A stretch of 64,000 bases of DNA, taken from positions 84,797,871-84,861,870 of the forward strand of contig JAYGXS010000002.1 in assembly GCA_036362985.1 (NCBI GenBank), read 5' to 3'. Source of the DNA: Ligula intestinalis. Taxonomy: Eukaryota; Platyhelminthes; Cestoda; Diphyllobothriidea; Diphyllobothriidae. Positions 1 to 11,765 of this stretch are shown one piece after another (the first letter of the stretch is position 1; every line of letters starts with the position of its first letter). Made by a program: the position numbers and the translations under genes. The notes under the pieces are model-generated. The model was not told the origin of the DNA. It saw only the letters and a list, made by a program, of their open reading frames with translations, and made no database searches.

Positions 1-668
1 GATACTGTTGAAATTTTTAAACACAAACTTGATTCTCATTTGCTGAGAAACTGTGGCAGATATAATGAACAAAGTGTCAGTAGCAGCACCTTGCAACTGG
101 CTCACACTTATCGCTCATGTTAAGCCTACATTTGTACATTTGTATTATGTACTATTGTTACGGTGGACCTATTATGCAACTTTGGTTATGAATAGGGAGC
201 TCAAGGGCGAAAGCCTTCTTCCCTTAATAAAGTGACTGAAAGTGACTGAAGTGACTGACGGGATGAACTTCGTGAGTCAATTTGTGTTCTATTGCTTTCA
301 CAACAGGCAGCATCCACGGTGCCTGATAAGCGATCCCAGATTCTACTTTAAACGATATTTTCGCAATTTTCGATTGACAGTGTACCAATATTTTCGAATG
401 CTGCAAGTCAATTCTTCATGCATGCATCAAGAAGCTGACACCTTCATCAAGTTCGCTCGTTCATCGTATCTGGACGTCGGGGAGCATCCTTTTACGGGAA
501 GTTATGTGAATATCCATTAAATTTTAGTTTATACTTATTAAATTACAACCAGGTTGGTACTATCTACACTGCAATCAAGGTATGTGAATCAGTTTTGTTT
601 GAAAGCACCAGATGATGACGACCTTTCTTTTTATTGCACCCATTTAATTTCTTTATATACTTTGCGTT
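1..668. other. Upstream flank of the DPP3 gene; nothing recognised
   Basis: AT-rich flank with short open frames that match nothing I know. There is no clear TATA box or strong splice acceptor just before the ATG at 669, although a pyrimidine-rich stretch lies at 630-655. A 5' untranslated exon or a trans-splice acceptor cannot be placed from sequence alone. Confidence 0.4.
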
Positions 669-3600
669 ATGGAGGATAGCGTGCTAGTGGCTCCGGCTGT
701 GCTTGCCCTAGATGTTAAATCGTTTGATTTACTTTCAGAAAGCGAAAAACGGTACGTGTACGCTCTTGACGAAGTTTGTTGGACCGGGGCACTACTCGAT
801 CTGATCCAATTATCTCCGGAGGCCGCCGGGATATTCTTGCTGTCACATAACATTTTCCAGAAGCAGACTGTTTCGGAGATTCGTGATTTAGCGAAATCTA
901 GTGGCATTCGGGTTGAGGATGTTGACGCTTTTGTCGCCTACTTCGCGTCTATTTACGGTAATTTGGGGAATTACTTGTCCTTCGGTGACTCGAAATTTAT
1001 TCCTGCTGTCAATCGTGAAGTTTTTACCAATATCATCAAATTGACAGATGCTTACAGGTCCTCTGAGGTGGTCAGAGAAATTTTCGAACGTGTGATTGAC
1101 AGGATTTATTCAACTCATCCTGGGTGTCTGCGCTTGGCATTCCCTCCAGAAGGCACGACAACATACTATTCAGCAAACTGCACTCGGGCAGATGCTGAAC
1201 TTGTCCAATCTTTCCTTAATTCAAGAAAGATGGAAGCTTATAACACTCGCTTGGTGAAAAGTTTTCATAAGGACGCCAAGGGTCGGGACAATTACGTACT
1301 GCTTGTTGCCTCGGCTGACTGCAGAGAGGAGGAAATTGAAAACTCCGGCTTACCAAAATCCTCTACGCTCAAAATACAGTATGGCGACTATCATGAGCTT
1401 ATGCAATTAGTTGCCTCCGGCATAACTGCGGTTAAAGCAGCTGCTCTTAATGAGGTTCAAAAGAAAATGTGGAGTGAATATCAGCGTAGTTTTCAAACGG
1501 GCTCTATTGAAGCACACAAAGCTGGATCAAAGCACTGGATAGCCGACAAAAAACCGGCCGTAGAAAGTTATATCGGTTTTATTGAAAGCTACCGGGACCC
1601 ATATGGTGTACGGGGAGAGTTTGAAACCTTCGTCGCTGTTGTTGACAAGGACGTGTCAGCGAAATTTCAAAATCTCGTCAATTCCGCCTCATCATTTCTG
1701 TCTCTCTTACCTTGGCCTTCCAGTTATGAAAAAGATGTGTTTTTAGAGCCTGACTTTACGAGCTTAAACATTATGTCATTTGGTGTCTCTGGATTGCCGG
1801 TTGGCATCAATATCCCGAATTACGATGATATTCGGCAGAATATCGGTTTCAAAAATGTCTCTCTCGGAAATGTCCTGAAAGCGCGTTTCCAGGTAGGATT
1901 TCGAGCAAATGCGTTTCAACTCTTAACATTGTTACGCTATCCTGCAAATTCTGCCAAAGATCGTGAAAATCAATCGTGATTAATACGCGTCAGTGTGTTT
2001 AGGAGAAGCAAAATAAAGATGCATAATAAATTTATAGGCCTGTCGTTTGACAAATAATTTGCATACCAGCAATTCATTTTTCGCTATAATTCGATTACTT
2101 CCCTTCCTTAAAATTGTCATCCGACGTGCGTTATTGGATGCAAGTTATACGAAATTGCTTGATAAATAAAAGTTAGAGTGATTGTGTGTGGGTTAGATTT
2201 CGTCTTTTCGATGCGCTCATACTCGTTTTCTTTCTCAATTGGCCTACCAGTTGCGATGGCTCTTGTCCTTTCTAATACAATTTCTAAATTTTTGCGCTGC
2301 TGTTTTGCCAATTTTTGAACTGTAGACGACTGCCCGGCGAATTCCCGACATGGTTGCGTATTTGAATTAAATGCTCATTGTGTCTTGTATCGGATATCCG
2401 TTCTCATCTAGTAACATTCCTCTCATTTAGGATCCAACAGCTTCCTTTCTCAGTGAAAAGGACAAGCAGTGCTATCTGGAAAATGTCGGTCCTGCGTTTG
2501 AAGTACAAGTTGGCCTTCATGAACTACTAGGTCATGGATCGGGTAAACTCTTCAGGCGCCAAGATGATGGTTCCTTCAACTTCCCCAGTTCCGTCCGAGA
2601 TTTGTTAACCGGTGGTAATCTTACGCACTGGTGAGTAGCTACACAGTTTGGGCTTACGGCGTTGGATTAAGTATTTGTTTTTATGTTCACTTCATTACCG
2701 ATATTCCACAAAACTGTAATCTTTCCGTTAGACTACGACATGGGTGGTACGTTATTTTGCATTGTTTAAACTGGAAACTGACTGGCAAATCGCTTTTTAA
2801 CTTCTAGTCAGTTATTAAACAGGTCTGCATGTCAGTTTGCTGTATGATATTATTCCAGGCATTTTCCATCTGTGTAGACGGAGTCAATGTTGCAACGAAT
2901 TATTTTCTGTCTAAGTTATTTTTGTAACTAGTTTCTGCCGGTTTAAAACATCCTTTTTGAATTCTAAAACAGAACTTTGAATATTAATGTCGATATAAAT
3001 CAAAAATCAGCAGAAAGTTGCTACCCCTGTTAGTGGTCTCACTTAGCAGTCCGTAGTCGTTTATTTTCATTCAAATTTTTGCCTAAAGAAACGCAGGATT
3101 CTTAAATCATCGCTAGTAACCAGTATTAAAATCTTCCGCGAATTTGCTCTACGGATGCCTCTTTATTGAATTTCAATTATCACTTTCGAACGCCTGTTAG
3201 AATTTTCAAAATTACCCATGGTTTGCATAAAGTGTTGCTTTCAGCAAAATAGACACATTTGTTTATTCTTTGATTACCCTCTTACTTAAGACATATGTCT
3301 TTATCGTACTCGAAATCACCTATTTGCTAGTTATTTCTGCTTAGTCCATTTTGAAGCTTTTCTGTCTGCGGAAAATTGTCTGATCTATTAGAATGCCATC
3401 CTCTGTTTTACATCGGATCTGCCCGTTCTGTCCATTAAAATCATAGATCGCTTCGAATACACTTGTAGGTATGAGCCGGGTGAGACATGGGATTCAAAAT
3501 TCTCCAGCCTTGCCTCGCCATTTGAGGAGTGCCGGGCAGAGTGCGTAGGCGTATATTTGTGTGACGTTCCAGATGTTCTCAAAATTTTCGATCCGGAGAA

Positions 3601-6600
3601 GAAGTTCATTCCTGAAGATGTCATTTATGTCAACTGGCTCAATATGGTTCGTGCCGGACTTATGAGTTTGGAGTTCTTTACACCTCCAAGCGGCAGCGGC
3701 GATTCGGGTGCTTGGCGTCAGGCTCACTGTCAGGCTCGGTTTGCCATTTTCAAGGTATGTGAACATCTTATGTTTATTAATTTTGATATACGATAGTAAG
3801 TTTTGGGCGAATTAGCAATTATAAGCTTGCTCCATTTCGAGTGGTACAGATCTAAATTGCTGGTTTTGGTGCACGTAGTATATAGACAGATTTGGTTAAA
3901 AATATGTCATAAGAAGACTGAAATTAGTGAGCAGATTATCTTGGCTGTTCAATTGTGCTATCTGAAGGTGAATGAATGACTTATCTCGTGTATAGATTAT
4001 GTCGAGTGCTATCAAGACCAAGTGTTGATTATTTGTTCAGAGTCCAACCTGTCCAGACTAGTAAATAACGATTCGATGATAACTACATCTGTCCATTGTT
4101 CACCAAACTACCTTTAATTAATACGGTATTTAGACTATCCGCGCTACTTTTCGGTAGGTTGTTTCCCTGCTGAAACTGAATGTATTATAAATTTCTGCAT
4201 GCAATAAATCATGCAGTTAACATAGAAACCCGACTACAGCCGACACAAAACGTGCTTGAAAATAAAACCGTGCGCAAAGTAGTAATTTAAAAATACGCCA
4301 AGCACATGTTTGGCTAGCTATGATCGGTTAGTTAAGAGCATTGCCAGAAATGCCAATCTGCATAAAGTTGCTATACGCTCCATTGCCGTCTGATGACGCT
4401 AACTAGAGCCCCAAACCCTATCAATCACTGTTCAATGTTAGCAATTGCCCCAATAAATCTTGCACGTCACGTTCAATCCATTGAACGAAGAAGCCATTGT
4501 AAGCATTTCGCCCAATTTGCTTGGAAGCTTTTTTTCTCTTAACCTCGTTCCACCGCACATAATTTTTTAGGTCCCATAATGGAAGGAGCTATCGATCATG
4601 TAGCCTGTGGAGTTCTATAAAAGCCCTAGAATGGGTGCTTTTTGTGACTGATCTGATGGATAGTTTGCTCCTAACTGGAGGCATCATTGCTCTGCTCGAA
4701 AAGGTAGCTTCCGCGCAAATCGCTAGTCTTCCTCTGAGCAGTGAAAATGGTGGACTACTGACTGCCGGTTGTTATGCAACCAACCGTAAGAGTTCTAGGC
4801 TGTCTAGCTCTATTACAGCTGTTTGGCGAGTATTCCACCGCCCGTCGGGGAAGTCAGTCAACGTCATAATTATGCAGTGGAAGTGAAGTCACCGATCATG
4901 TTGCGCTTTGTGCCCTTGCGATTTAGGGCCACCGAGCCGCGTCAGTATAAAAGCAGGATCGGGAGGCGACGTGTCTGAAACGTCCGCCTCCGACAGCTAT
5001 CGTCCCATCTTACCTCCTACAGTATGTGGATACCAACTTGAGGTAGGGGGACGTCGGTACATCAACCTGGCTGATTGTATTAACACGTTCCCAACCTACT
5101 TTGGAGTTTGATTTATACAGTCTTTAGTTTCTTTCTGTTTTCTTCTTTTTCTGCCAACATATGACAAATAAAAAGGGTATCTGCATCCAAAGAATTACCG
5201 AGGCTGTAGTGCGAATATATTTATAAAAGTTAACATTTGTAAACCCGCAGGTCAAGCTGCCAACTCAAAGGTGCAAAAATCTTTATCCTTCGTTGACTGC
5301 ATTAAGCGAAACGTTAGTATACGTATGACATTCGGCCTACCACTTCCAACTTTCCACGAGCTGAACGTAGGCCAACCCCAATTCTAATACCCATAGGACA
5401 CTATTGTACTTGTTACGACTACTATCATGATTGATCTAGCCAGCCTCAATTATGTCCCGTATGGTGCTTCTCCACGCGCGACGATCCGTGGCCGCAGACC
5501 TGGACAGTTCGACCCATTATCTTCGCAGCGTCTTAGACCGAATACCGAAGGTCCAAAAACTAATTCTATGTCTTGACGGACTGAGTCGAGCTAGGTTTTG
5601 AGTTGACCCCCTCTTCGACGTTTCCAAGTACGCAACGGTTTCAAGTCGATGGCACTAGCACTGAGCTCTTGAGTTTGGCGACGAAGTACGTATCCAAACC
5701 ACCTCATCCGTCTTCCCTGAATGGCCTGGGATATCCTTGTGATTTTGTAACAGCGTGTGCGGACTGTCTCATTTGAGACGAAATCGGTGTACTTTACTCG
5801 AAGGATGCTCCTCGAACAGTAGGGGTCAAAGACTTCCAGTTTCTGTTCATCCTCCACGCGAATACCCAACATTCGCATCTATATAGGAGAACGGACCGCA
5901 CAGATACTCGGTACACGCGCATCTTTGTTGAGATAGAAATATCGCGTCGGGTCCATAAGCAGTTCCAAAGGCTGGAGAACACTCGTCGTGCCGCATCAAT
6001 TCGTGATACAATGTCATCCTTTCTCTGTCCATTCGGCAGCAACCTCGCTCCGAGGTATTTGATACTGTCGACTTATTCAAGTTGACAGGCACTAATCTCG
6101 AGAGGTGCCGTCTCTTCAGTAGGGATGCAACATGAAAACACTTTGGTCTTCCCAGCATTTATGGACAAACCGACCGTTTTCGCGATCTCGTTCACCCGTG
6201 ACACCATAGAATGGAGGTTGCCAAAGCTTGATGCTAGTAAAGCGACATCATCGGCATAGTCAAGGTCAGTCAACCGGCGCCTGAGTGCAAGCTCAATGCC
6301 ATCACCTTCATGTAGGGCCTTCCCGAGAACCCAGTCAATGACGTAGTTAAACAGGATGGACGACAGAACATAGCCTTGCCGAACGCCTGAATGAATTTTT
6401 ATGTCCTATAACTGCAATAGGACACTATGCTTCGGAAAAGCAAACAAGTGCTTTTCAATCAAAGAGTCCCGTGTACTGTTTAGTCAGTATTTCATTCAAT
6501 CAACTGTAAGCCGAGACTGTGCAGGCTGTCGCCCACCTTCTATCGATAACCTTTATGCCCATGTGTCCTTGAAAAAGAAATGCGTGACATTTATCCTGTG

Positions 6601-9600
6601 ATGAAGGCTGCATCTCATTCAGGAGCCGAGTGGTCTTATTGTGCAATAACGTGCTTTAAGAGGGAGAGGGCTGGTATGCAGTGATCCCTGCACTGTCTCC
6701 TGAACCGAAGCCCAATTCAGGTTTCTCTATTTAAGTGCTGTAGGATAAGACACGTTTATTCTAGTATACTGTCGGCATCTGATCCGTCCTTTGTTCTTCT
6801 CTGTGCCTGGTCTTTGTGGTGCTTTATGCCAAGCTTATCCTTGTCGACAGGTCATCCTAGAATGTGATCCGCCTGTCCTGCAAATTGAGATGGTCCAGGG
6901 TGAGGACAAGAAGCCTGATCTGCGGATCCATCTGGATAGGAGCAAGCTACAGTCAGTAGCCAAACCAGCGGTGGGCGAGTTCCTGCGGAAGTTACAGGTA
7001 AGATCCTTTTTTAATTGCTTTTCAAAAAGGCACCTGTTGATTTCCTTAACTCTACCTGATCTTTTGGGGCAATTGTTTGTCACTGCATCAAGGACATGGC
7101 ATAAAACTATTCTTAAGTCAATTATTGTGGTTTTTCAAGTACCAGGAACTTTACACATGTTAAATGGAGGAGCCAATTTTAATCTAAGAATCATTTATGT
7201 TATTAATTTTAGTCCATGATTGGCTGAATTTTCTTGCAACTAGATCTGATACCTCTGTTTGCTAGGGAAGCCGAAGGGCTTGCTAGCCAAATAGAAGATA
7301 ATAGTCAGCGTAAGAAAAATGCCTTCGTTTGCAAGTGCAAACGTCCGCATCCAAGATTGACATTTTTACTTGGTTGTGTTGTCCGGAAGGCACAAATGCC
7401 GACACTTGATGAATAACGTCAGTCGCAGCGGAAACCTAGTCGGTCCTGGCTTTATTTATATGCCTAAAGCACCTAGATGGTACAGTATAAGCCGGTATTT
7501 TGGAAAGAAGGGCCACAACTTAGAGGTTCGGAGCATCAGCATCTTCAACCGACGCGAATTTTGAAGTGGCGGTTTATCGTCGGCGCATATTGCGCTACTG
7601 GTATACTGAGGCTTTGTGACAAATAGAACCCCCAAGAGGACTGCATTGAATCTGTAACGAAACAGTTTCCCAACAGGACGCTTTTTTAGTTCCGGAATAA
7701 TTAATTTTCCCTCTATAGGCGCACATTGTTTGCCAGTTGCGTGACCCCAATAATTATGCCCTACTTCTTAAGGGTAATAGCTAGAAGCCCTGAGGCAACT
7801 GATTGGCGTCTCATCATACTAGCTTGGTCAGCAGGCCAGGTTTATGTAAAGTAAGCAAGTTGGCATACCGAGTACGTCTTGGGTTTAATGTTTCTTGAGT
7901 ATATTTTCGACATATGCGCTGCGAATTTAACTAAGCAATTTGAGCCATGTTTTGCAACTTCTGGGTTGAAGTAGGTTGTTGAAGGTATCTGGGTAAATAT
8001 CGTTTGACGCGCAATGGTATAAAATGATCCTTCAGATGATATATATTTTACCTCGTCTTGCTCTTTGGGGGAAGGTGGTGTTGGAGGTTATGAGGGGTCT
8101 GCAGATCAGGTACATGCCAAATCGAGAAACCCATACTACTCTTGTCTAAATTCTACTTTAACTGAGACAGTCTTCATTAAGGATTGTGAGAAGTTTATGA
8201 ACCAATGACTCTCAATGTCAAAGTAGTGGTAGGGGTTCCTGGACACGGATGAAACCTTTACACGTCTGGGAAGCTCCCATGATTGCGCCGCTTTTATATT
8301 ATCGCGCACGACTGTTGTGGTATGTTTTATATGTCTCGCTGGCTGTTTCGCTAGGCGTACGAGGACGCTCCCTGGTATTTGTTTAAGTAACATTTCGAAG
8401 CGGTTGACAAATCAACATGTTTATATTCCAAGCCGATTTGGACTGTGTGATGTGCTGCGGGGTGCACTGTCGAAACTCTGGTAAAGTACCCCATTTCGAA
8501 CTAACTTTCTATGACCTGCTCTAACAGGCACATGAAGGTGGGTAGTCGCTGTTATCACAGAAACCGAAAAAACCATATTGCTTTGGTCTAAATTTTACTT
8601 TCACGGAGGCAGGCTTAATTAGGGATTGTGTGGAAGTTAACGAGCCCAAGTATATGTCTCCTTCCCTAAACTAACTATTTTCGTGACACCCTCGATGTAG
8701 TGCCAAGAAGACTTTGCATACAGATGAAACGCAAAGGCATCTGGAAAATTTCCATGATAACGCTTCTTTTTAAACAATGAGGAAGGCTGTTTTGGCAGGT
8801 TTATTAGTCTTTAGGGATCTTTCGCTAGGTATCCGAGGTTGCTTCTTAACGTGTGCTTAAAAACGCCTTTCGATGCGGCTGATGAATCAGCATGTTTCTA
8901 TTTCGAACTCACCTGCACGCCAAGACCGTGCATAAATTAGGCGCGTGGATTTGCGTGCTGTCGAAAGTCTTGTCAAATGCCGGGTTTCCTACTGGCATTT
9001 GCTGACATGCTCTAACAGGCGCACACAATGATGGATACTCGCTGTTGTCGCTGAATTGGTTAAGTTGAGTTCTAAGTAGTATGTCGTCGAAGTTTATCTA
9101 CTGGTTTATTGAGCTTTGAAGATTCCGGACGACAGTCGCACAGTAGTTCACCTCAGGAATTAGTGCATGCGGTTTTGATAAGCATAAGAGTGCAACCGGA
9201 GACAAATCATCAGAAAAGTCAGCAGTTCGCTAACCGAAGTTGATTGAAATGTTTCCACTTGGGTCTCATAATTCGAAAATTCCAGATTTCGTGGTAGTTA
9301 GGGCCTATTTGCTAGGGGAGGAAGTAGTTGGTCATCCTGCAAGTAATTAGTTCTGACAGACATCTTCAGTGGAGTGATTGTCAGAAGAAGGAGAAAGGGT
9401 GTTCACTGGGAGAGGTTTATTTTGTATCTGATGTTTCGGATAGTTGTCTCGTCTATCCGTTTCCAGAGAGTAGATAATCTAGCTCTCGCTGTATGCTGAT
9501 CCTTTCTTCCGCGTGTGTAGTCCACCAATCCAGTTTGAGCCGCACTGTGTGGCTCATGTCTCTAAGTGGTAGCTGCAGACCGCCCCAACCTCCTGATAAC

Positions 9601-11475
9601 CGTCACTCGAACTCTGCTCCGCGTTGACATTGTAACTGGGACGCAGGCACAGGATGATGGATACTCACTGTTGACGCAGAGTCAGTTAGCTTGTGTCATC
9701 AAGACTTATGTCGTCAGTTAGTAACCAAACCGAGCGGTTGCTGAGCTCCTGCCGAAGCATCCTATTTGATCATTTTTGCCTCTTGCCGTATTAAGACTTA
9801 AAATGTGGCATTTGTTGCCTTCCTTAACTCTAACCAATAGGTTAAGCCTTTTAGTTACTACTGGATCACCACTACTATTACTACTGCACCACCGGTTATT
9901 AAGCCCACCTCGGGCCCAGACCAAATTGGGCTTCATAAGCGGCTGGGCCTAGTAACCGTGGGCTTAATAACCGGTGACTACTGTATTAGGAACCTCGGGC
10001 CTTGTAGTTGGAGGAACCCAATTTTATTCACAAATCTGTATTTTTATCCTTTTTGGAAGATAGTCGGCTAGATTTCTTTGCAAGTAAGTTTGTTGGGTAG
10101 GGTAACCGAACGGCCTCTTAGTCAAAACTAGAAGTAATAATTATCATAGGACTCCTACCTGTTTTCGCATCTGCTTAACTCACTCACGCGCATGCCTTAA
10201 ATCTGTATTTGGCAGGTATCAGTTGAGCCTGTCGAAGCTCCAACGCACTACTGACGATGGTTCGTTAAACTGTTGGCGCCTGCGACTGTTTTTACTAGCA
10301 CTCAGATGGTTTTATATCTGATATTTGCCAATATGTTAAAACCCCGTAAGCAAATATTACCGACAGTAGCCTTTATCGTGCAGAAACTGCGCAGTATAGG
10401 ACGGGGCAAAAGTACCTTATGTAGCCCCACTCATAAACCCCTACTCCCAGCCTTTTTTCGGCAAAAGCGGTGGTTATAGAGATTTGTGGGGTGGGGAGAT
10501 AGCATAGGCAGAGAAGGATAGTTTTAGAAGTAAGTGCAAAGTGAAAAAAATAAGTAGTCGAAGTTGCTTCCCGCGGCCGCTGGGTGCAGGTTGTTCCGCA
10601 TGTAACCTGATTGTGTGCGCGGCGCTTTGCGCTGCGGCCTATACTGATCTAACTCCAGAACGGTAAGTTGGATCACAGGTAAGTTGACGTAGACGACCTC
10701 CTAACCACGATTTCAAATTTTCGGGAAATTCAAGAAACCTGCAGTTTGCTAATCGATTTTTTCCGCAATAAGTTAAATGATAATACAGATTAGCAAAATC
10801 TGAAGATATAAATCAACAACACTTGTAAATGCAGTAAAATAAAAATGTATCTAGCATTTATTAAAGTATATTCCACTGTGTGTCCTAATTTCCCGCCCAT
10901 AACCACCGTTTTCGTAGGAAAACATGCTGGTTGTAGGGATTAATGAATGGGGCTACATAAGCTACTTTTGCCGGGTACGGAGATAAATTTTCCATAATTA
11001 GGCCTTTTTTCATTTTTATTTCGCATGATTGTAACACTGACTTTCTATTAGAAGTTCTAGTCAATAACACACATGCGGACGATTCCGTTAGCAAACGTTT
11101 TTGCAGTCAGTGATACAACTGTGATCGTGAACGACCTTTTTTACTATCTTTTAGTACTACAAGAGTACCGGCAACGTGAAGGACGGATCGGCCTTCTTCC
11201 TAAGCTACTGCGCTCCAGCCAGCGAGCACATGGAATGGCGCAAAATCGTGATCGCTCGCAAGAAGCCGAGACCCTTCTACGTACAGCCGGTGACTTTTGA
11301 AAATGCCGACAAGACCATTACGCTGAAAAACTATCCAGGCAGCAATGAGGGCATAATCCAGTCCTTTGTCGATCGCTACTCCAGTCAGCGCAAATTTGGT
11401 CCAGCTGCGCTAAAGGCCCTCAAATCTGTTTGGGATCGCGACCAGGCCTACTTTCCTCCGCCGGCTGCAAAGTAG
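669..11475 (+). CDS. DPP3: Dipeptidyl peptidase III (M49 zinc metallopeptidase), five exons, complete
   Basis: Cytosolic zinc exopeptidase that removes dipeptides from the N-terminus of short peptides. Coding exons: 669-1892, 2431-2630, 3469-3754, 6851-6997 and 11155-11475. All junctions are GT...AG and the reading frame is kept, giving 725 aa against about 737 in human. The first M49 signature HELLGH is encoded by exon 2 (H438, E439, H443; from 2518). The second, EECRAE, is in exon 3 (residues 494-499; E495 should be the third zinc ligand). Other family blocks visible are YxSFGDxKF near residue 100, INIPNYDD and FKNVSLGNVL at the exon 1 end, VYVNWLNMVRAGL-like and WRQAHxQARF in exon 3, LDRSK in exon 4, and a YVQP block in exon 5. 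The ATG at 669 gives an N-terminus that aligns with the family. There are no stops or frameshifts. Introns 3 and 4 (3.1 and 4.2 kb) are enlarged by retroelements. Exon boundaries are inferred from family alignment in my head. Confidence 0.95.
1893..2430 (+). other. DPP3 intron 1
   Basis: Donor GTAGGA at 1893 and acceptor TCATTTAG ending at 2430, phase 0. It is AT-rich and holds no repeat or gene that I recognise. Confidence 0.85.
2631..3468 (+). other. DPP3 intron 2
   Basis: Donor GTGAGT at 2631 and acceptor ACTTGTAG ending at 3468. It splits the Trp codon that precedes the YEPGETWDS block. AT-rich; no element recognised. Confidence 0.85.
3755..4560 (+). other. Left part of DPP3 intron 3; nothing recognised
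   Basis: Donor GTATGT at 3755. AT-rich single-copy-looking sequence. I see no coding similarity or repeat shared with the rest of the window. Confidence 0.5.
4600..5190 (+). repeat. Possible LTR-like segment with two TATA boxes and a poly(A) signal
   Basis: Within intron 3 of DPP3, TATAAAAG occurs at about 4616 and again at about 4946, and AATAAA at about 5167. The order promoter box then poly(A) signal within about 230 bp resembles the U3-R layout of an LTR. No target duplication or second copy was found in the window, so this is only a candidate. Confidence 0.25.
5396..6400 (-). mobile_element. RTE-like LINE fragment: reverse transcriptase palm to 3' end, decayed
   Basis: Reading the minus strand from 6395, the translation gives SGVRQGYVLSSILFNY, then LDYADDVALL (6241-6270, the catalytic YADD box), LSINAGKTKVFS, a VRSVLLYRCECW block, an RRMRWFGYVLRR block and the terminal LKT-LDSVRQD block near 5560. 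Frames change near 5850-6060 and there is a stop in the tail, so it is inactive. The 5' part (endonuclease and fingers) is missing, as is usual for truncated LINE copies. The element ends near 5396 at AGTACAA, the same place as the copy at 11.9-12.3 kb. It lies antisense inside DPP3 intron 3. Confidence 0.85.
6998..7380 (+). other. Start of DPP3 intron 4; nothing recognised
   Basis: Donor GTAAGA at 6998 directly after the exon 4 codons for FLRKLQ. The first 380 bases are AT-rich, with open frames that match nothing known to me. Confidence 0.6.
7383..9310 (+). repeat. RepA, longest copy: unclassified dispersed repeat
   Basis: Shared landmarks with the stretches at 11765-12850 and 13700-15005 show this is a repeat: a 'TATGCCTAAAGC' start region, 'GAGGCTTTGTGACAAATA' at about 7608, 'GTAATAGCTAGAAGC' at about 7778, 'CTAACAGGCGCACACAATGA' at about 9013, and a block from 9115 to 9310 matching 14810-15000. 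This copy holds two diverged tandem units (about 8145-8440 and 8575-8915) where the copy at 14.3 kb has one. It shows no protein similarity, terminal repeats or target duplication that I can identify. It lies in DPP3 intron 4. Confidence 0.7.
9360..9500 (+). repeat. RepB fragment with a hairpin next to a GAAAC-type string
   Basis: Matches 17625-17745: both have a GTCAGAAG-GGAGAA start, then a GGTTT-TTTTGT-TCTGA string and CGGATAG-N9-CTATCCG. At 9440-9462 the last element is a perfect 7-bp hairpin with a 9-nt loop. On the minus strand the hairpin is followed directly by GAAACATCAG. Confidence 0.6.
9881..9983. mobile_element. Short MITE (103 bp), internally deleted, flanked by TA
   Basis: Terminal inverted repeats read inward as CCGGTTATTAAGCCCAC on the left and, on the right, GTGGGCTTAATAACCGG followed by TGACTACTG. 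TA lies immediately outside both ends (9879-9880 and 9984-9985). The same ends and the internal GGGCCCAGACCAAATTGGGC block occur, inverted, in the 409-bp copy at 42354-42762. TA duplications and CAGTAGTC-type ends suggest mobilisation by a Tc1/mariner/pogo-type transposase. It lies in DPP3 intron 4. Confidence 0.7.
10400..10980. repeat. Element with about 75-bp terminal inverted repeats
   Basis: The left arm at about 10402-10480 (GGCAAAAGTACCTTATGTAG ... GCGGTGGTTAT) recurs inverted at about 10897-10976 (ATAACCACCGTTTTCG ... CTACATAAGCTACTTTTGCC), with roughly 80% identity by eye. The roughly 415-bp centre has a GC-rich patch (10570-10650, including GCGGCCGC) and no open frame. It could be a foldback or MITE-type element. 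No clear target duplication was found. Confidence 0.6.
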
Positions 11476-11765
11476 TGACCCCCCTCCACTGCACTGCACT
11501 CCGACCTCCGCCTATCCAGTCGCTTGATTCGTACCGCTTCAATGTTTTCTAACACTCTTTTTTTTGCGTTTTTAATTTCCCTACGTAGGTTTTGTTTTCT
11601 GTCTTTTTTTAAAATCTGGTTGCAGGTCGACCGCACCTTCCCCCCCCCCACCACAGCCGTCGTCGCTGTTTAGTTTGCGGTGTTCTGTCTGGTGCGTCAA
11701 CTTGTTTGTCTGATTTGCACACAACATCCCGCTGCCGTAGCTTTGCTTTCTGTAGAGGTTATGCG
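11476..11765 (+). other. Likely 3' UTR and flank of DPP3
   Basis: Follows the TAG at 11473-11475. Pyrimidine-rich, with C and T runs. No AATAAA is present in the first few hundred bases, so a variant poly(A) signal or a longer UTR is possible. Confidence 0.4.
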
